64,000 nt of DNA, taken from Thioclava atlantica. GTDB lineage: Bacteria > Pseudomonadota > Alphaproteobacteria > Rhodobacterales > Rhodobacteraceae. Within the stretch, counting starts at the first letter, position 1. Every line of letters begins with the position of its first letter. The stretch is from assembly GCF_000737065.1 (NCBI RefSeq), contig NZ_AQRC01000003.1:124001-188000 (forward strand). The letters are read 5' to 3'. Below, piece after piece: positions 9,553-16,307 of this stretch. The position numbers were made by a program, and so were the translations under genes. The notes beneath the pieces were generated by a model. That model was not told the DNA's origin, searched no databases, and saw nothing but the letters and a program-made list of their open reading frames with translations.

Positions 9553-9587
9553 GGGCGCGCATACGCCCCCAGCACCCTCCGCTCCCC

Positions 9588-10142
9588 TTACATCGCGCCT
9601 TCGGTCTTGTTCATCGTCGGCTCCGTATGGCTCGGCTCGCCATGCATGACCGCCGCGTGGTCGATCTTGCCGTGGCTCATCGGATCGGCCTCGTTCATCT
9701 GCATCGGCTGCCCGCGATTGAGATCGACCGGGATGTCGACGACCATGTCGCCCGCCTTCTCGAAATGCAGGGTCACCCGCACCAGATCGCCCTGCTTGAG
9801 GCTGTGCACGAGCCCCATGAACATGACATGGTCGCCACCGCGCTGCAGCATATGCTCGCCATGGGCCGGGATCGGGAAACCCTCCTTGACCTCGAGCATC
9901 TGCATCTCGCCGCTCGGGCCTACCTTGTGGGTGTGAAGCTCGACCCGCGCGGCGATATCCGAGCTGGCCGAGACCAGGCGGTCCTCGATATCGGTGGTGT
10001 TCTTGATCTCCATGAAGGCCGCGCCCGATTTCGACATCGGAGTGGCGACGCGCACATAGGGATCGACGATCTCGATCTGGTCGGCGAAGGCAGGCAGAGC
10101 CACGGCGATCAGCGCCGCGCTCATCAGAAATTTGCGGATCAT
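9588..10142 (-). CDS. Periplasmic copper chaperone PCu(A)C family
   Basis: 184 residues from the ATG at 10142, preceded by CAGGAGACCCAA. A signal peptide (1-20, ending PAFA) precedes the PCuAC domain. Copper ligands of the H-x10-M-x21-H-x-M type are visible: His70, Met80 and the HVM at 105-107, with GEHMLQRGG between. PCuAC delivers Cu(I) to the CuA/CuB sites of cytochrome oxidase. The C-terminal 35 residues form an extra Met- and His-rich tail (MSHGKIDHAAVMHGEPSH) that looks metal-binding and is longer than in minimal PCuAC proteins. A small membrane protein gene lies 40 bases upstream on the same strand. Confidence 0.92.
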   Translation of the reverse strand: MIRKFLMSAALIAVALPAFADQIEIVDPYVRVATPMSKSGAAFMEIKNTTDIEDRLVSASSDIAARVELHTHKVGPSGEMQMLEVKEGFPIPAHGEHMLQRGGDHVMFMGLVHSLKQGDLVRVTLHFEKAGDMVVDIPVDLNRGQPMQMNEADPMSHGKIDHAAVMHGEPSHTEPTMNKTEGAM

Positions 10143-10182
10143 TTGGGTCTCCTGTGATTCAATCCGTCTGAAAACTGTGGGT

Positions 10183-10536
10183 TCAGACGGTGACAGGTGG
10201 CCCCCGTGCCCGCGGGACGACCCGCGCCTGCGCCTGGGCAACCGGCGGTTCGCTCGGACGGAGGCTGCGCCCCTGCCCGCCTGGCGGCTCGGGCAGAACC
10301 GGCGCGACCGCGATCGCGGCCATCATCGCGAGGACCATATCGGGACAGAGATGGACAGGGCCCGTCGGGTTGCCCTTCTCGTCCACGCTGATCGTCGTGA
10401 CGCCGTAGCCGGTGCAGATCACCACCTCGCCCGCAACGCGGGCCTGACCGCGCGCGACGGCCATCGTCATGCTGGTCATGGCCAGCACGATCGCCGCGGC
10501 GATGCCGATCACTAGGTTGAAGCGCGTCCTGCTCAT
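10183..10536 (-). CDS. Small membrane/exported protein of the copper-chaperone operon
   Basis: 117 residues from the ATG at 10536 (AGGG eight bases upstream); a GTG at 10545 is possible. An N-terminal hydrophobic segment (about 8-28) is followed by ARGQARVAGEVVICTGYG, a glycine-turn beta segment, then PVHLCPDMVLAMMAAIAV and a Pro/Arg-rich tail. Proteins with this layout stand beside PCuAC genes in Rhodobacterales, resembling DUF2946-like proteins; those I remember have CPxC where this one has CPDM, so one cysteine may be missing. Function unknown; copper handling is inferred from context and from the two cysteines plus histidine. Confidence 0.7.
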   Translation of the reverse strand: MSRTRFNLVIGIAAAIVLAMTSMTMAVARGQARVAGEVVICTGYGVTTISVDEKGNPTGPVHLCPDMVLAMMAAIAVAPVLPEPPGGQGRSLRPSEPPVAQAQARVVPRARGPPVTV

Positions 10537-10540
10537 GCCG

Positions 10541-10556
10541 CTCACCCTAGCGTGAG
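10541..10556. promoter_or_regulatory. Near-perfect palindrome overlapping the ribosome site of the copper-operon membrane protein
   Basis: CTCACCCTAGCGTGAG, 16 bp, symmetric apart from one central pair on each side of CTAG. It lies 5-20 bases upstream of the ATG at 10536 and includes the probable Shine-Dalgarno sequence. Its position suits a repressor operator or a translational control hairpin; I cannot name a regulator. Confidence 0.4.
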
Positions 10557-10598
10557 CTCTGCGGGAAGGAAATGCGGCAGATCAACCGCAGACATGCA

Positions 10599-10626
10599 AA
10601 AACCCCGCGCCGAAGCGCGGGGTTTT
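10599..10626. terminator. Bidirectional intrinsic terminator between rpmB and the copper operon
   Basis: A perfect 12-bp stem AAAACCCCGCGC/GCGCGGGGTTTT (10599-10610 with 10615-10626) with a CGAA tetraloop. On the minus strand it ends rpmB and runs into TTTTTGC; on the + strand into TTTTCG. Confidence 0.92.
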
Positions 10627-10650
10627 CGAAAGTCCCGGTCGAGGAAAAGA

Positions 10651-10938
10651 TCAGGCCGCGGCCTGGGCCTTCTCGATCGCTTTCTTGATCTTCAGAGCCT
10701 TCGACGACAGCTCGACATCCTTCGCCTTGGCGAGGAACGCATCGAGACCGCCGCGATGGTCGACCGAGCGCAGGCCGGCGGCGGAGACGCGCAGCTTGAA
10801 GCTCTGGCCGAGAACGTCCGAGATCAGGGTGACATCGTTCAGGTTCGGCAGGAAGCGGCGACGCGTCTTGTTGTTCGCGTGGCTCACTTTGTTGCCCGTG
10901 GTGGGGCCCTTGCCGGTCAGTTCGCAAACGCGCGACAT
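10651..10938 (-). CDS. rpmB: 50S ribosomal protein L28
   Basis: 95 residues from the ATG at 10938, with AAGGAAGT just upstream. The N-terminus [20 protein letters not shown] and the block [12 protein letters not shown] are diagnostic of bacterial L28. The alphaproteobacterial form is longer than the ~77-residue enterobacterial protein, as here. It is monocistronic, with a strong terminator straight after it. Confidence 0.98.
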   Translation of the reverse strand: MSRVCELTGKGPTTGNKVSHANNKTRRRFLPNLNDVTLISDVLGQSFKLRVSAAGLRSVDHRGGLDAFLAKAKDVELSSKALKIKKAIEKAQAAA

Positions 10939-11120
10939 GGCATACTTCCTTCGTTTCTTACCCGGCCAAAGCAGCACGAATCGCGCCCCGGCCCCAACAT
11001 CAAAGGGCGCCGACATGGCAGCGCCCGAAAATCCGTTGGCGCGGAATAAGGCCAAACCCGCCCCGCGTCAAGTCGCTCGAGCCGTTTTTATGGCCTCGAG
11101 CGGGGCTTTCCCGGCCCGTT

Positions 11121-11777
11121 CTACCAGCCGCGCTGCGCCAGATGGCGCAGACCCTGGGTCACATCGGTGCGTACCGCGAGCCGGAGCGCCGGTTCGTCGC
11201 CCGCCCGCAGCGCGGCGAGAATCATCCGGTGGTGGCGCGGCGGCTCGTTGCGCTGCACCTTGTTGTAGAGCGCGCGCATCGTTGGGCCCAGCTGCAGCCA
11301 GACGGTCTCGATCACCGCGAGCATCGCGGGCGCCTGCGCCCGCAGGTAGAGCGTGCGGTGGAATTCCAGGTTCGTGCGGATATACCCCACCGCATCCTGC
11401 TTCGCGACCGCCTCGGCATTGGCGACGTTGATCGCGCTCAGGCGGTCGATCAGCGCAAGATGCGCCCGCGGCAGCGCGCGCGCCGACAGCTCCGGCTCGA
11501 TCAGGGCGCGCAGGGCGGCCAGTTCCTCGATCCGCTCGTTCGACAGCTCCGGCGTCGCCACCCTGCCCGAGCTCGACAGCGTCAGTGCCCCTTCCGCCAC
11601 CAGCCGCCGCAGCGCCTCGCGCGCAGGCGTCATCGACACGCCGTATTGCTTTCCCAGCCCCCTGAGCGTGAGCGGCACGCCCGGCAACAGCTCGCCCACC
11701 ATGATCTGGTGGCGCAGCGCGCGGTAGAGCCGGTCATGGGCGGCGGTTTCGATCGGACGGGTGGAGATCGTGGTCAT
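11121..11777 (-). CDS. GntR family transcriptional regulator, FCD (FadR-like) subfamily
   Basis: 218 residues from the ATG at 11777 (224 from the GTG at 11795). The N-terminal winged helix is at about 15-75 (LYRALRHQIMVGELLPGVPLT and GVSMTPAREALRRLVAEG). The C-terminal all-helical FCD domain carries typical metal/ligand positions: the ALIEPE segment, a YIRTNLEFHRTLY helix, and a histidine pair near PPRHHRMILAAL. Members sense carboxylic acids or acyl-CoA. No catabolic gene is adjacent on this strand, so the target is unknown. A palindrome just upstream suggests autoregulation. Confidence 0.9.
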   Translation of the reverse strand: MTTISTRPIETAAHDRLYRALRHQIMVGELLPGVPLTLRGLGKQYGVSMTPAREALRRLVAEGALTLSSSGRVATPELSNERIEELAALRALIEPELSARALPRAHLALIDRLSAINVANAEAVAKQDAVGYIRTNLEFHRTLYLRAQAPAMLAVIETVWLQLGPTMRALYNKVQRNEPPRHHRMILAALRAGDEPALRLAVRTDVTQGLRHLAQRGW

Positions 11778-11786
11778 GCGCGCGTT

Positions 11787-11796
11787 TGTGATCACA
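11787..11796. promoter_or_regulatory. Candidate operator of the GntR regulator
   Basis: TGTGATCACA, a perfect 10-bp palindrome 10-19 bases upstream of the ATG at 11777. FCD-type GntR proteins bind short palindromes of this size, so autoregulation is plausible. If the GTG at 11795 were the true start it would overlap the coding region. Confidence 0.45.
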
Positions 11797-11809
11797 TTTT
11801 CCGATCAGG

Positions 11810-12505
11810 TCAATCGCGAAACCGGATCGCGTGCAGCGCCGAACCCTCGCGCTTGAGCCAGTCCCGTTCGGGCCGGAAGCTCGGGCGCAACTGCTCCACA
11901 ACCCGCCAGAAGGCGGCCGAATGGTTCATCTCGGCCAGATGCGCGACCTCATGGGCGGCCACGTAATCCAGCACCTCGGGCGGCGCCATGATCAGCCGCC
12001 AGCTGTAGGAGAGCGCGCCCGACGCGCTGCACGAGCCCCAGCGGGAGCGGGTGTCGCGCAAGGTGATCCGCGAGAAGGATCGCCCCAGTTCGGTCGCATA
12101 ATGCAGGCTCGCCGCGTGCAGACGCGCCCGCGCGGAATGCTTGAGGAAGGCTTCGAGCCGCACCCCGAGCCGCTCCGGATCGCCCGGCACCAGAAGCCGC
12201 GCCCCCTCCACGCGCGGGCTGCGCAGGGCGGCGGGCTCGAGCGTCAGGCTCCGACCCTCGAAGGGGATCTCCACCCCGAATTGCACCGCGCGCGCAGGCG
12301 TGATCCCTCCGAGCGTCTTGCGCAGCCACTCGGTCTGCGAACGCGCGAAGGCCAGCGCCTCGCGCTCGCTCGCCCCTTTCGGGATCGTCAGGGCGACGCG
12401 GCCATCCGCCCGCGAGACCCGCAACGAGAATCGGCGCGCGCGCCCGGAACGGCGCAACACCAGATCGAGATCCGGAAGTTCGGGAATGAGCGGCAGACGG
12501 GGCAC
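11810..12505 (-). CDS. YgjP-like zinc metallopeptidase (M48/SprT-related)
   Basis: 231 residues from the GTG at 12505, which has AGGAGGGACC directly upstream. The DUF45/YgjP domain is clear: RRSGRARRFSLRVSRADGRV near the start, then TRSRWGSCSASGALSYSWRL. The catalytic AAHEVAHLAEMNH (HExxH, about residue 182) follows, then FWRVVEQLRP. This is a cytoplasmic metallopeptidase-like protein; physiological substrates are not established for most members. It lies close upstream of the GntR gene on the same strand and is divergent from the TIGR02300 gene. Confidence 0.9.
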   Translation of the reverse strand: MPRLPLIPELPDLDLVLRRSGRARRFSLRVSRADGRVALTIPKGASEREALAFARSQTEWLRKTLGGITPARAVQFGVEIPFEGRSLTLEPAALRSPRVEGARLLVPGDPERLGVRLEAFLKHSARARLHAASLHYATELGRSFSRITLRDTRSRWGSCSASGALSYSWRLIMAPPEVLDYVAAHEVAHLAEMNHSAAFWRVVEQLRPSFRPERDWLKREGSALHAIRFRD

Positions 12506-12629
12506 GGTCCCTCCTGATGCAGGCGACGCTGGCGCAACCCCGCAAAAAACACGCGAAAAGGCTTTGACACCCAGCCGTGCCTGTGGCAGTTGGCTGCGAC
12601 TCTGCTGGATTAGTGCGCAGGAGAATTCC

Positions 12630-12953
12630 ATGCCGAAAGAGGAATGGGGCGTCAAGCGTCTCTGCCCGCATTGCGCGAGCCGCTTCTACGACCTGAACAA
12701 GGACCCGATGACCTGCCCGGTCTGCAACAACGTCTTCACCCTCGAAGCGCTGACTTCGGGCAGCGGTCGTACGCTGGTTTCCAGCAAGACCGCGTCGCAG
12801 AAGGACGAGGACATCGATCTCGAGGATGACGATCTCGACGCCGATACCGGCGACGTGGATATCGACGATGACCTGCTCGAGGATGACGATGACGACAACG
12901 TCTCGCTCGACGAGATCGCCGATGTGAGCACCGAGGACAAGGAAGACAGCTGA
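12630..12953 (+). CDS. TIGR02300 family zinc-ribbon protein
   Basis: 107 residues from the ATG at 12630, preceded by AGGAGAATTCC. The N-terminal MPKEEWGVKRLCPHCASRF followed by CPVCN gives a four-cysteine zinc ribbon (CPHC...CPVC, residues ~12-33). The rest is an extremely acidic tail (DDDLDADTGDVDIDDDL region, about 57-107). This is the hallmark of TIGR02300, a small alphaproteobacterial family of unknown function. It is monocistronic, followed by a terminator and then tRNA-Ala. The acidic tail suggests a partner-binding or nucleic-acid-mimic role, but that is only inference. Confidence 0.92.
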   Translation: MPKEEWGVKRLCPHCASRFYDLNKDPMTCPVCNNVFTLEALTSGSGRTLVSSKTASQKDEDIDLEDDDLDADTGDVDIDDDLLEDDDDDNVSLDEIADVSTEDKEDS

Positions 12954-12979
12954 TCGGGTTTCCCGTTCGGTTCTGTACG

Positions 12980-13009
12980 AGGCGCGAGGGTCCCCTTCGC
13001 GCCTTTTTC
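12980..13009 (+). terminator. Intrinsic terminator after the TIGR02300 gene
   Basis: Stem AGGCGCGAGGG pairs with CCCTTCGCGCCT (one bulged base), followed by TTTTTCCTTT. Confidence 0.88.
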
Positions 13010-13073
13010 CTTTGCTGCCGCAAGGGCACGCAGCGCGCCTGACGAAAATCGCCGCGGGCCGGAAAAATTCCTC

Positions 13074-13102
13074 TTGCACCCATCCGGCGCTTTGCCTATA
13101 CG
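13074..13102 (+). promoter_or_regulatory. Sigma-70-like promoter of tRNA-Ala
   Basis: -35 TTGCAC at 13074-13079, a 17-base spacer, and -10 TATACG at 13097-13102, ending 42 bases before the mature tRNA 5' end. Confidence 0.7.
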
Positions 13103-13144
13103 CCTCCCCACGCAGCCGGGCACAACCCGCGCTGGACCTCCGGT

Positions 13145-13220
<76 letters not shown>

Positions 13221-13249
13221 ATTCTCCTCAGAAAGAAAAATGATCGCAA

Positions 13250-13280
13250 CGCGCCTTGAGGCGCGGGACGCGCCTTTCCT
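13250..13280. terminator. Nested alternative hairpins after tRNA-Ala
   Basis: CGCGCC (13250-13255), GGCGCG (13260-13265) and CGCGCC (13269-13274) can pair two ways; the distal pairing is followed by TTTCCT. On the minus strand the same hairpin lies downstream of the CTERM gene, so it may terminate both convergent units. Confidence 0.6.
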
Positions 13281-13300
13281 GAGGACGGGGAATGCCCTGA

Positions 13301-14014
13301 TCAGGCCGACTGCCCGCCCGAACGGCGGCGTTTCCACCCCATCGCGCCCAGGGCGCCGAGACCGGCCAGCATCATCCAGATCGTGGGCGGCAGCGGCACG
13401 GCGGCGGGGGTCTCCACCATCATCGAGACATTGTCGAGCGAGGCGTTCATCGACCAGTGCTGCGCCTCGAGTTCGAACTGAACGCCGAGGGTCCGACCCT
13501 GATTGGCCTGCATCAGCGCGGTCAGATCGAAACTGAGATCGGAGGGTGTGCCGCTGCCGAGCTGGAGCCCTGCGGAGGCCGTCGAATAGACCTGCGAGAT
13601 CACATCGCCGATCTTGTCGATCACCGAGACCCGGAACTGATGATTCGAAACGTCGAAGAAGCCCCAGAGCCCGACCCGCTCGGTGAAGCTGAAGGTCGCG
13701 CTGAAGACCTGATCGGGAACGGTGAAGAACTGCGTGAGCGACGCCGCACCGGAAAAGCGGGGGACATAGAGTGCGTCATAGCTGCCCGAGAGCGGCTCCG
13801 TCGCGCGTAGCGGCCCGTGCGGATTGCGGGTGCCCTCATTGACCGCGAAGGTCTCGCCGCGCGCATTCCCGGCCGTGGTCCAGCCCGAGAGATCGCCGGT
13901 CTCGAAATCGCCATTGGAGATCAGGTCGACGCTGAGCGCCTGAGCGGCAGGCGCGAAGAGCCAGCTTGCCGCAACAAACCCCATCACCGCTTTCCAGAAC
14001 CGCATTTTCCGCAT
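13301..14014 (-). CDS. VPLPA/PEP-CTERM-type sorting-domain exported protein
   Basis: 237 residues from the ATG at 14014. There is a signal peptide (about 1-27, ending AAQA). The mature protein starts LSVDLISNGDFETGDLSGWTT, a carbohydrate-binding-like beta-sandwich opening (DUF642-like look). The C-terminus has the tripartite sorting signal: the VPLPP motif (~residue 208), a transmembrane helix IWMMLAGLGALGAMG, and a basic KRRRSG tail. Such proteins are processed by an exosortase-type protease and usually linked to extracellular matrix or floc formation. No exosortase gene is in the window. It is a stand-alone gene, convergent with tRNA-Ala. Confidence 0.88.
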   Translation of the reverse strand: MRKMRFWKAVMGFVAASWLFAPAAQALSVDLISNGDFETGDLSGWTTAGNARGETFAVNEGTRNPHGPLRATEPLSGSYDALYVPRFSGAASLTQFFTVPDQVFSATFSFTERVGLWGFFDVSNHQFRVSVIDKIGDVISQVYSTASAGLQLGSGTPSDLSFDLTALMQANQGRTLGVQFELEAQHWSMNASLDNVSMMVETPAAVPLPPTIWMMLAGLGALGAMGWKRRRSGGQSA

Positions 14015-14171
14015 CGCTTCGCCTGCCCCGAGTCTCTGCACTCTCTCACATCGGCCCGACCGCCCGCCGGGTCTCGCGTTCGTTAAGAAAGATTAACCCT
14101 TTGAATGCGGTAAGATTGGGGCACGCGCAGGACAATTGGGCGGCGCGTGAAGCGCTGTTTCCGAAATGAGA

Positions 14172-14195
14172 ACGCCGCCCTTGGAAGGGCGGCGT
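14172..14195. terminator. Stem-loop downstream of the acyl-CoA synthetase gene
   Basis: ACGCCGCCC pairs with GGGCGGCGT around a TTGGAA turn. On the minus strand it is followed by TCTCATTT. It lies 27 bases past the acyl-CoA synthetase stop and is a plausible terminator with a modest T-tract. Confidence 0.7.
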
Positions 14196-14221
14196 GTCGC
14201 GAACAATCGGCGGCGTGCGCC

Positions 14222-16111
14222 TCAGCGCGCCCAGTCCCAGGGTACGGTGAACTCGCCCAGCTTGTGCGCAAGCGCCTCCTCGTCGCAATTGCCGGTGGTC
14301 GCGATATGGGCGACGAGCCCGCGCTTCTTGTCCTCGGTGACCGAGATCACATGGGCGGCGAGGCCCGCCTCCTTCAGCACGCCGTCGAGCACCCGCATGA
14401 TGGCGCGCTTGCGCAGGTCGGGCTTGAAGATCTTGCCCACCGCGGTCTTGGGCAACTCGTCCATGATCTCGAGATGCTTGGGGATCGCGGCGCGCTCGTG
14501 GATATGGGTCTTCGCGTGCTCGAGCAGTTCCTCGGTAGTGACCGAGGCGCCATCGACGAGCTCGACATAGGCGCAGGGCAGCTCGCCCGCGAAACTGTCG
14601 GGCTGACCGATCGCGCCCGCGAAGGCCACCGCCGGGTGCTTGAGGAGCGCATCCTCGATCTCCGCCGGGTCGAGATTGTGACCGCCGCGGATGATCAGGT
14701 CCTTCGCGCGCCCGGTGATCCAGAGATAGCCATCCGGATCGAGCCGCCCCAGATCGCCCGTGCGCAGGAAGCGCTCTTCGGCAAAGAGATCGTGGTTCTT
14801 GTCGGCTTCGGTATAGGTCGATCCCTCGAACACGCCCGGATTGGCGACGCAGATCTCGCCCACCTCGTCGATGGCGCATTCATCGTAGCTGCCGTTGCGC
14901 TTCTTGAGGATGCGCACATGGGTATAGGGCAGCGGAATGCCCACCGAGCCCACCTTCTTGACCCCGTCGACCGGGTTGACCGAGACGAGGCAGGTCGCCT
15001 CGGTGAGGCCGTAGCCCTCGGAGACCTCCACCCCGGTCGCCTTCTTGAACCGGTTGTAAAGCTCGACCGGCAGCGGCGCCGAGCCCGAGATCGCGGATTT
15101 GAGCGAGGAGATATCGGCATTGACCGGGCGCTGCATCAGCGCGGAGATCGCGGTCGGCACGGTGATCAGGAAGGTCACCTTGTAACGCTCGACGAGCTTC
15201 CAGAAATTGTCGAACACGCCGTCGCCGCGGTAGCCGGCCGGCGTCGGGAAGACCACATGCGCGCCGCTCGCGATGGCCGACATCAGGATCGGATAGGCCG
15301 CGAGCACATGGAACAGCGGCAGCGGGCAGATCATCACGTCGGTCTCGTCGAAGAGCAGCCGTCCGCCGAGCCAGCCATTGTAGATCATGCCCGAATATTT
15401 GTGCTGGGCGACCTTCGGCATGCCCGTCGTGCCGCCGGTATGGAAATAGGCCGCGATGCGGTCTTCCTGCACATCCTCGAACATCAGCCGGTCGCCGGGC
15501 AGTTTCGCGGCCTCGGCGTTGAAATTCATCACCTTGGCATGGTGCTTCGTTTCGGTCTTGGGGCGCACGAGCGGCACGATCCAGCTTTTCGGCGGGGTCA
15601 GGTAGCGATTGAGATCGACCTCGAGCACGGCCTCGACATTGGGCGCGAGCCGGACCGCCTCGGCCGCCTTCTGCGCGACATCGGTCTTGGGAAAGCTCTT
15701 GAGCGTGACCAGCACCTTCGCGCGGGTCTCGCGCAGGATCGCCGCGATCTGCTCGGCATCGAGAAGCGGGTTGATCGGGTTCACGATCCCCGCCGTCGCG
15801 CCGCCCAGAAGCGTGATCGCGGTCTCGAGCGAGTTGGGAAGCAGATAGGCCACCGTGTCGGTCGGCCCCACGCCCAGATGGCGCAGCAGGTTCGCGGCCT
15901 GGGTGACGCGGCCATGCAGGTCCGACCAGGTGAGCGTCTCGGTCTTGTCGGTCGGCCCCGACAGGATCTGGAACGACAGCGCCGGGCGGGCGCCATAGGC
16001 CGCCTTGGCATCGCTCAGGAACCCGTAGAGCGTGGTGGCGCGGTTGCGCTCTTCCCAAGGCTTCTCGGCCTCGACCGCGTCGCGATCGGCAATCGTTGCG
16101 AATCTTTGCAT
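14222..16111 (-). CDS. AMP-dependent acyl-CoA synthetase/ligase
   Basis: 629 residues from the ATG at 16111, behind GGGAGGACTAC. It belongs to the ANL (adenylate-forming) superfamily and makes acyl-CoA from a carboxylic acid, ATP and CoA. Motifs: P-loop YFHTGGTTGMPKVAQHK (about 222-238), EGYGLTEATC (about 350), the TGDLGRLDPDGYL hinge, and the C-terminal catalytic lysine in ELPKTAVGKIF. Length is about 50-70 residues more than many medium-chain ligases. The substrate is not predictable; a fatty acid is likely. A 12-bp palindrome lies about 100 bases upstream. The ABC exporter gene ends about 200 bases upstream on the same strand. Confidence 0.93.
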   Translation of the reverse strand: MQRFATIADRDAVEAEKPWEERNRATTLYGFLSDAKAAYGARPALSFQILSGPTDKTETLTWSDLHGRVTQAANLLRHLGVGPTDTVAYLLPNSLETAITLLGGATAGIVNPINPLLDAEQIAAILRETRAKVLVTLKSFPKTDVAQKAAEAVRLAPNVEAVLEVDLNRYLTPPKSWIVPLVRPKTETKHHAKVMNFNAEAAKLPGDRLMFEDVQEDRIAAYFHTGGTTGMPKVAQHKYSGMIYNGWLGGRLLFDETDVMICPLPLFHVLAAYPILMSAIASGAHVVFPTPAGYRGDGVFDNFWKLVERYKVTFLITVPTAISALMQRPVNADISSLKSAISGSAPLPVELYNRFKKATGVEVSEGYGLTEATCLVSVNPVDGVKKVGSVGIPLPYTHVRILKKRNGSYDECAIDEVGEICVANPGVFEGSTYTEADKNHDLFAEERFLRTGDLGRLDPDGYLWITGRAKDLIIRGGHNLDPAEIEDALLKHPAVAFAGAIGQPDSFAGELPCAYVELVDGASVTTEELLEHAKTHIHERAAIPKHLEIMDELPKTAVGKIFKPDLRKRAIMRVLDGVLKEAGLAAHVISVTEDKKRGLVAHIATTGNCDEEALAHKLGEFTVPWDWAR

Positions 16112-16211
16112 GTAGTCCTCCCACGAGCCGCCCGTTCTGCCGCGGACGAAACGCCCTCAGGATGCGGCAAAAGCGACATTCGCGGCAAGGGGTGGTCCGC
16201 TCGAAAACGCG

Positions 16212-16223
16212 ACGTCATGACGT
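16212..16223. promoter_or_regulatory. Perfect 12-bp palindrome upstream of the acyl-CoA synthetase gene
   Basis: ACGTCATGACGT, followed five bases on by a further half-site TGACGT (16228-16233). It lies 101-112 bases upstream of the ATG at 16111 in a 196-base gap. It is shaped like an operator for a dimeric repressor; the regulator is unknown. Confidence 0.45.
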
Positions 16224-16307
16224 TTTTGACGTTGGGAAACGACGCGGCGCCGTCGCAGACAAGCGAGCGCCCCACACAGGGACGCCCCGCCGCCCGGAAC
16301 CGGCCCC

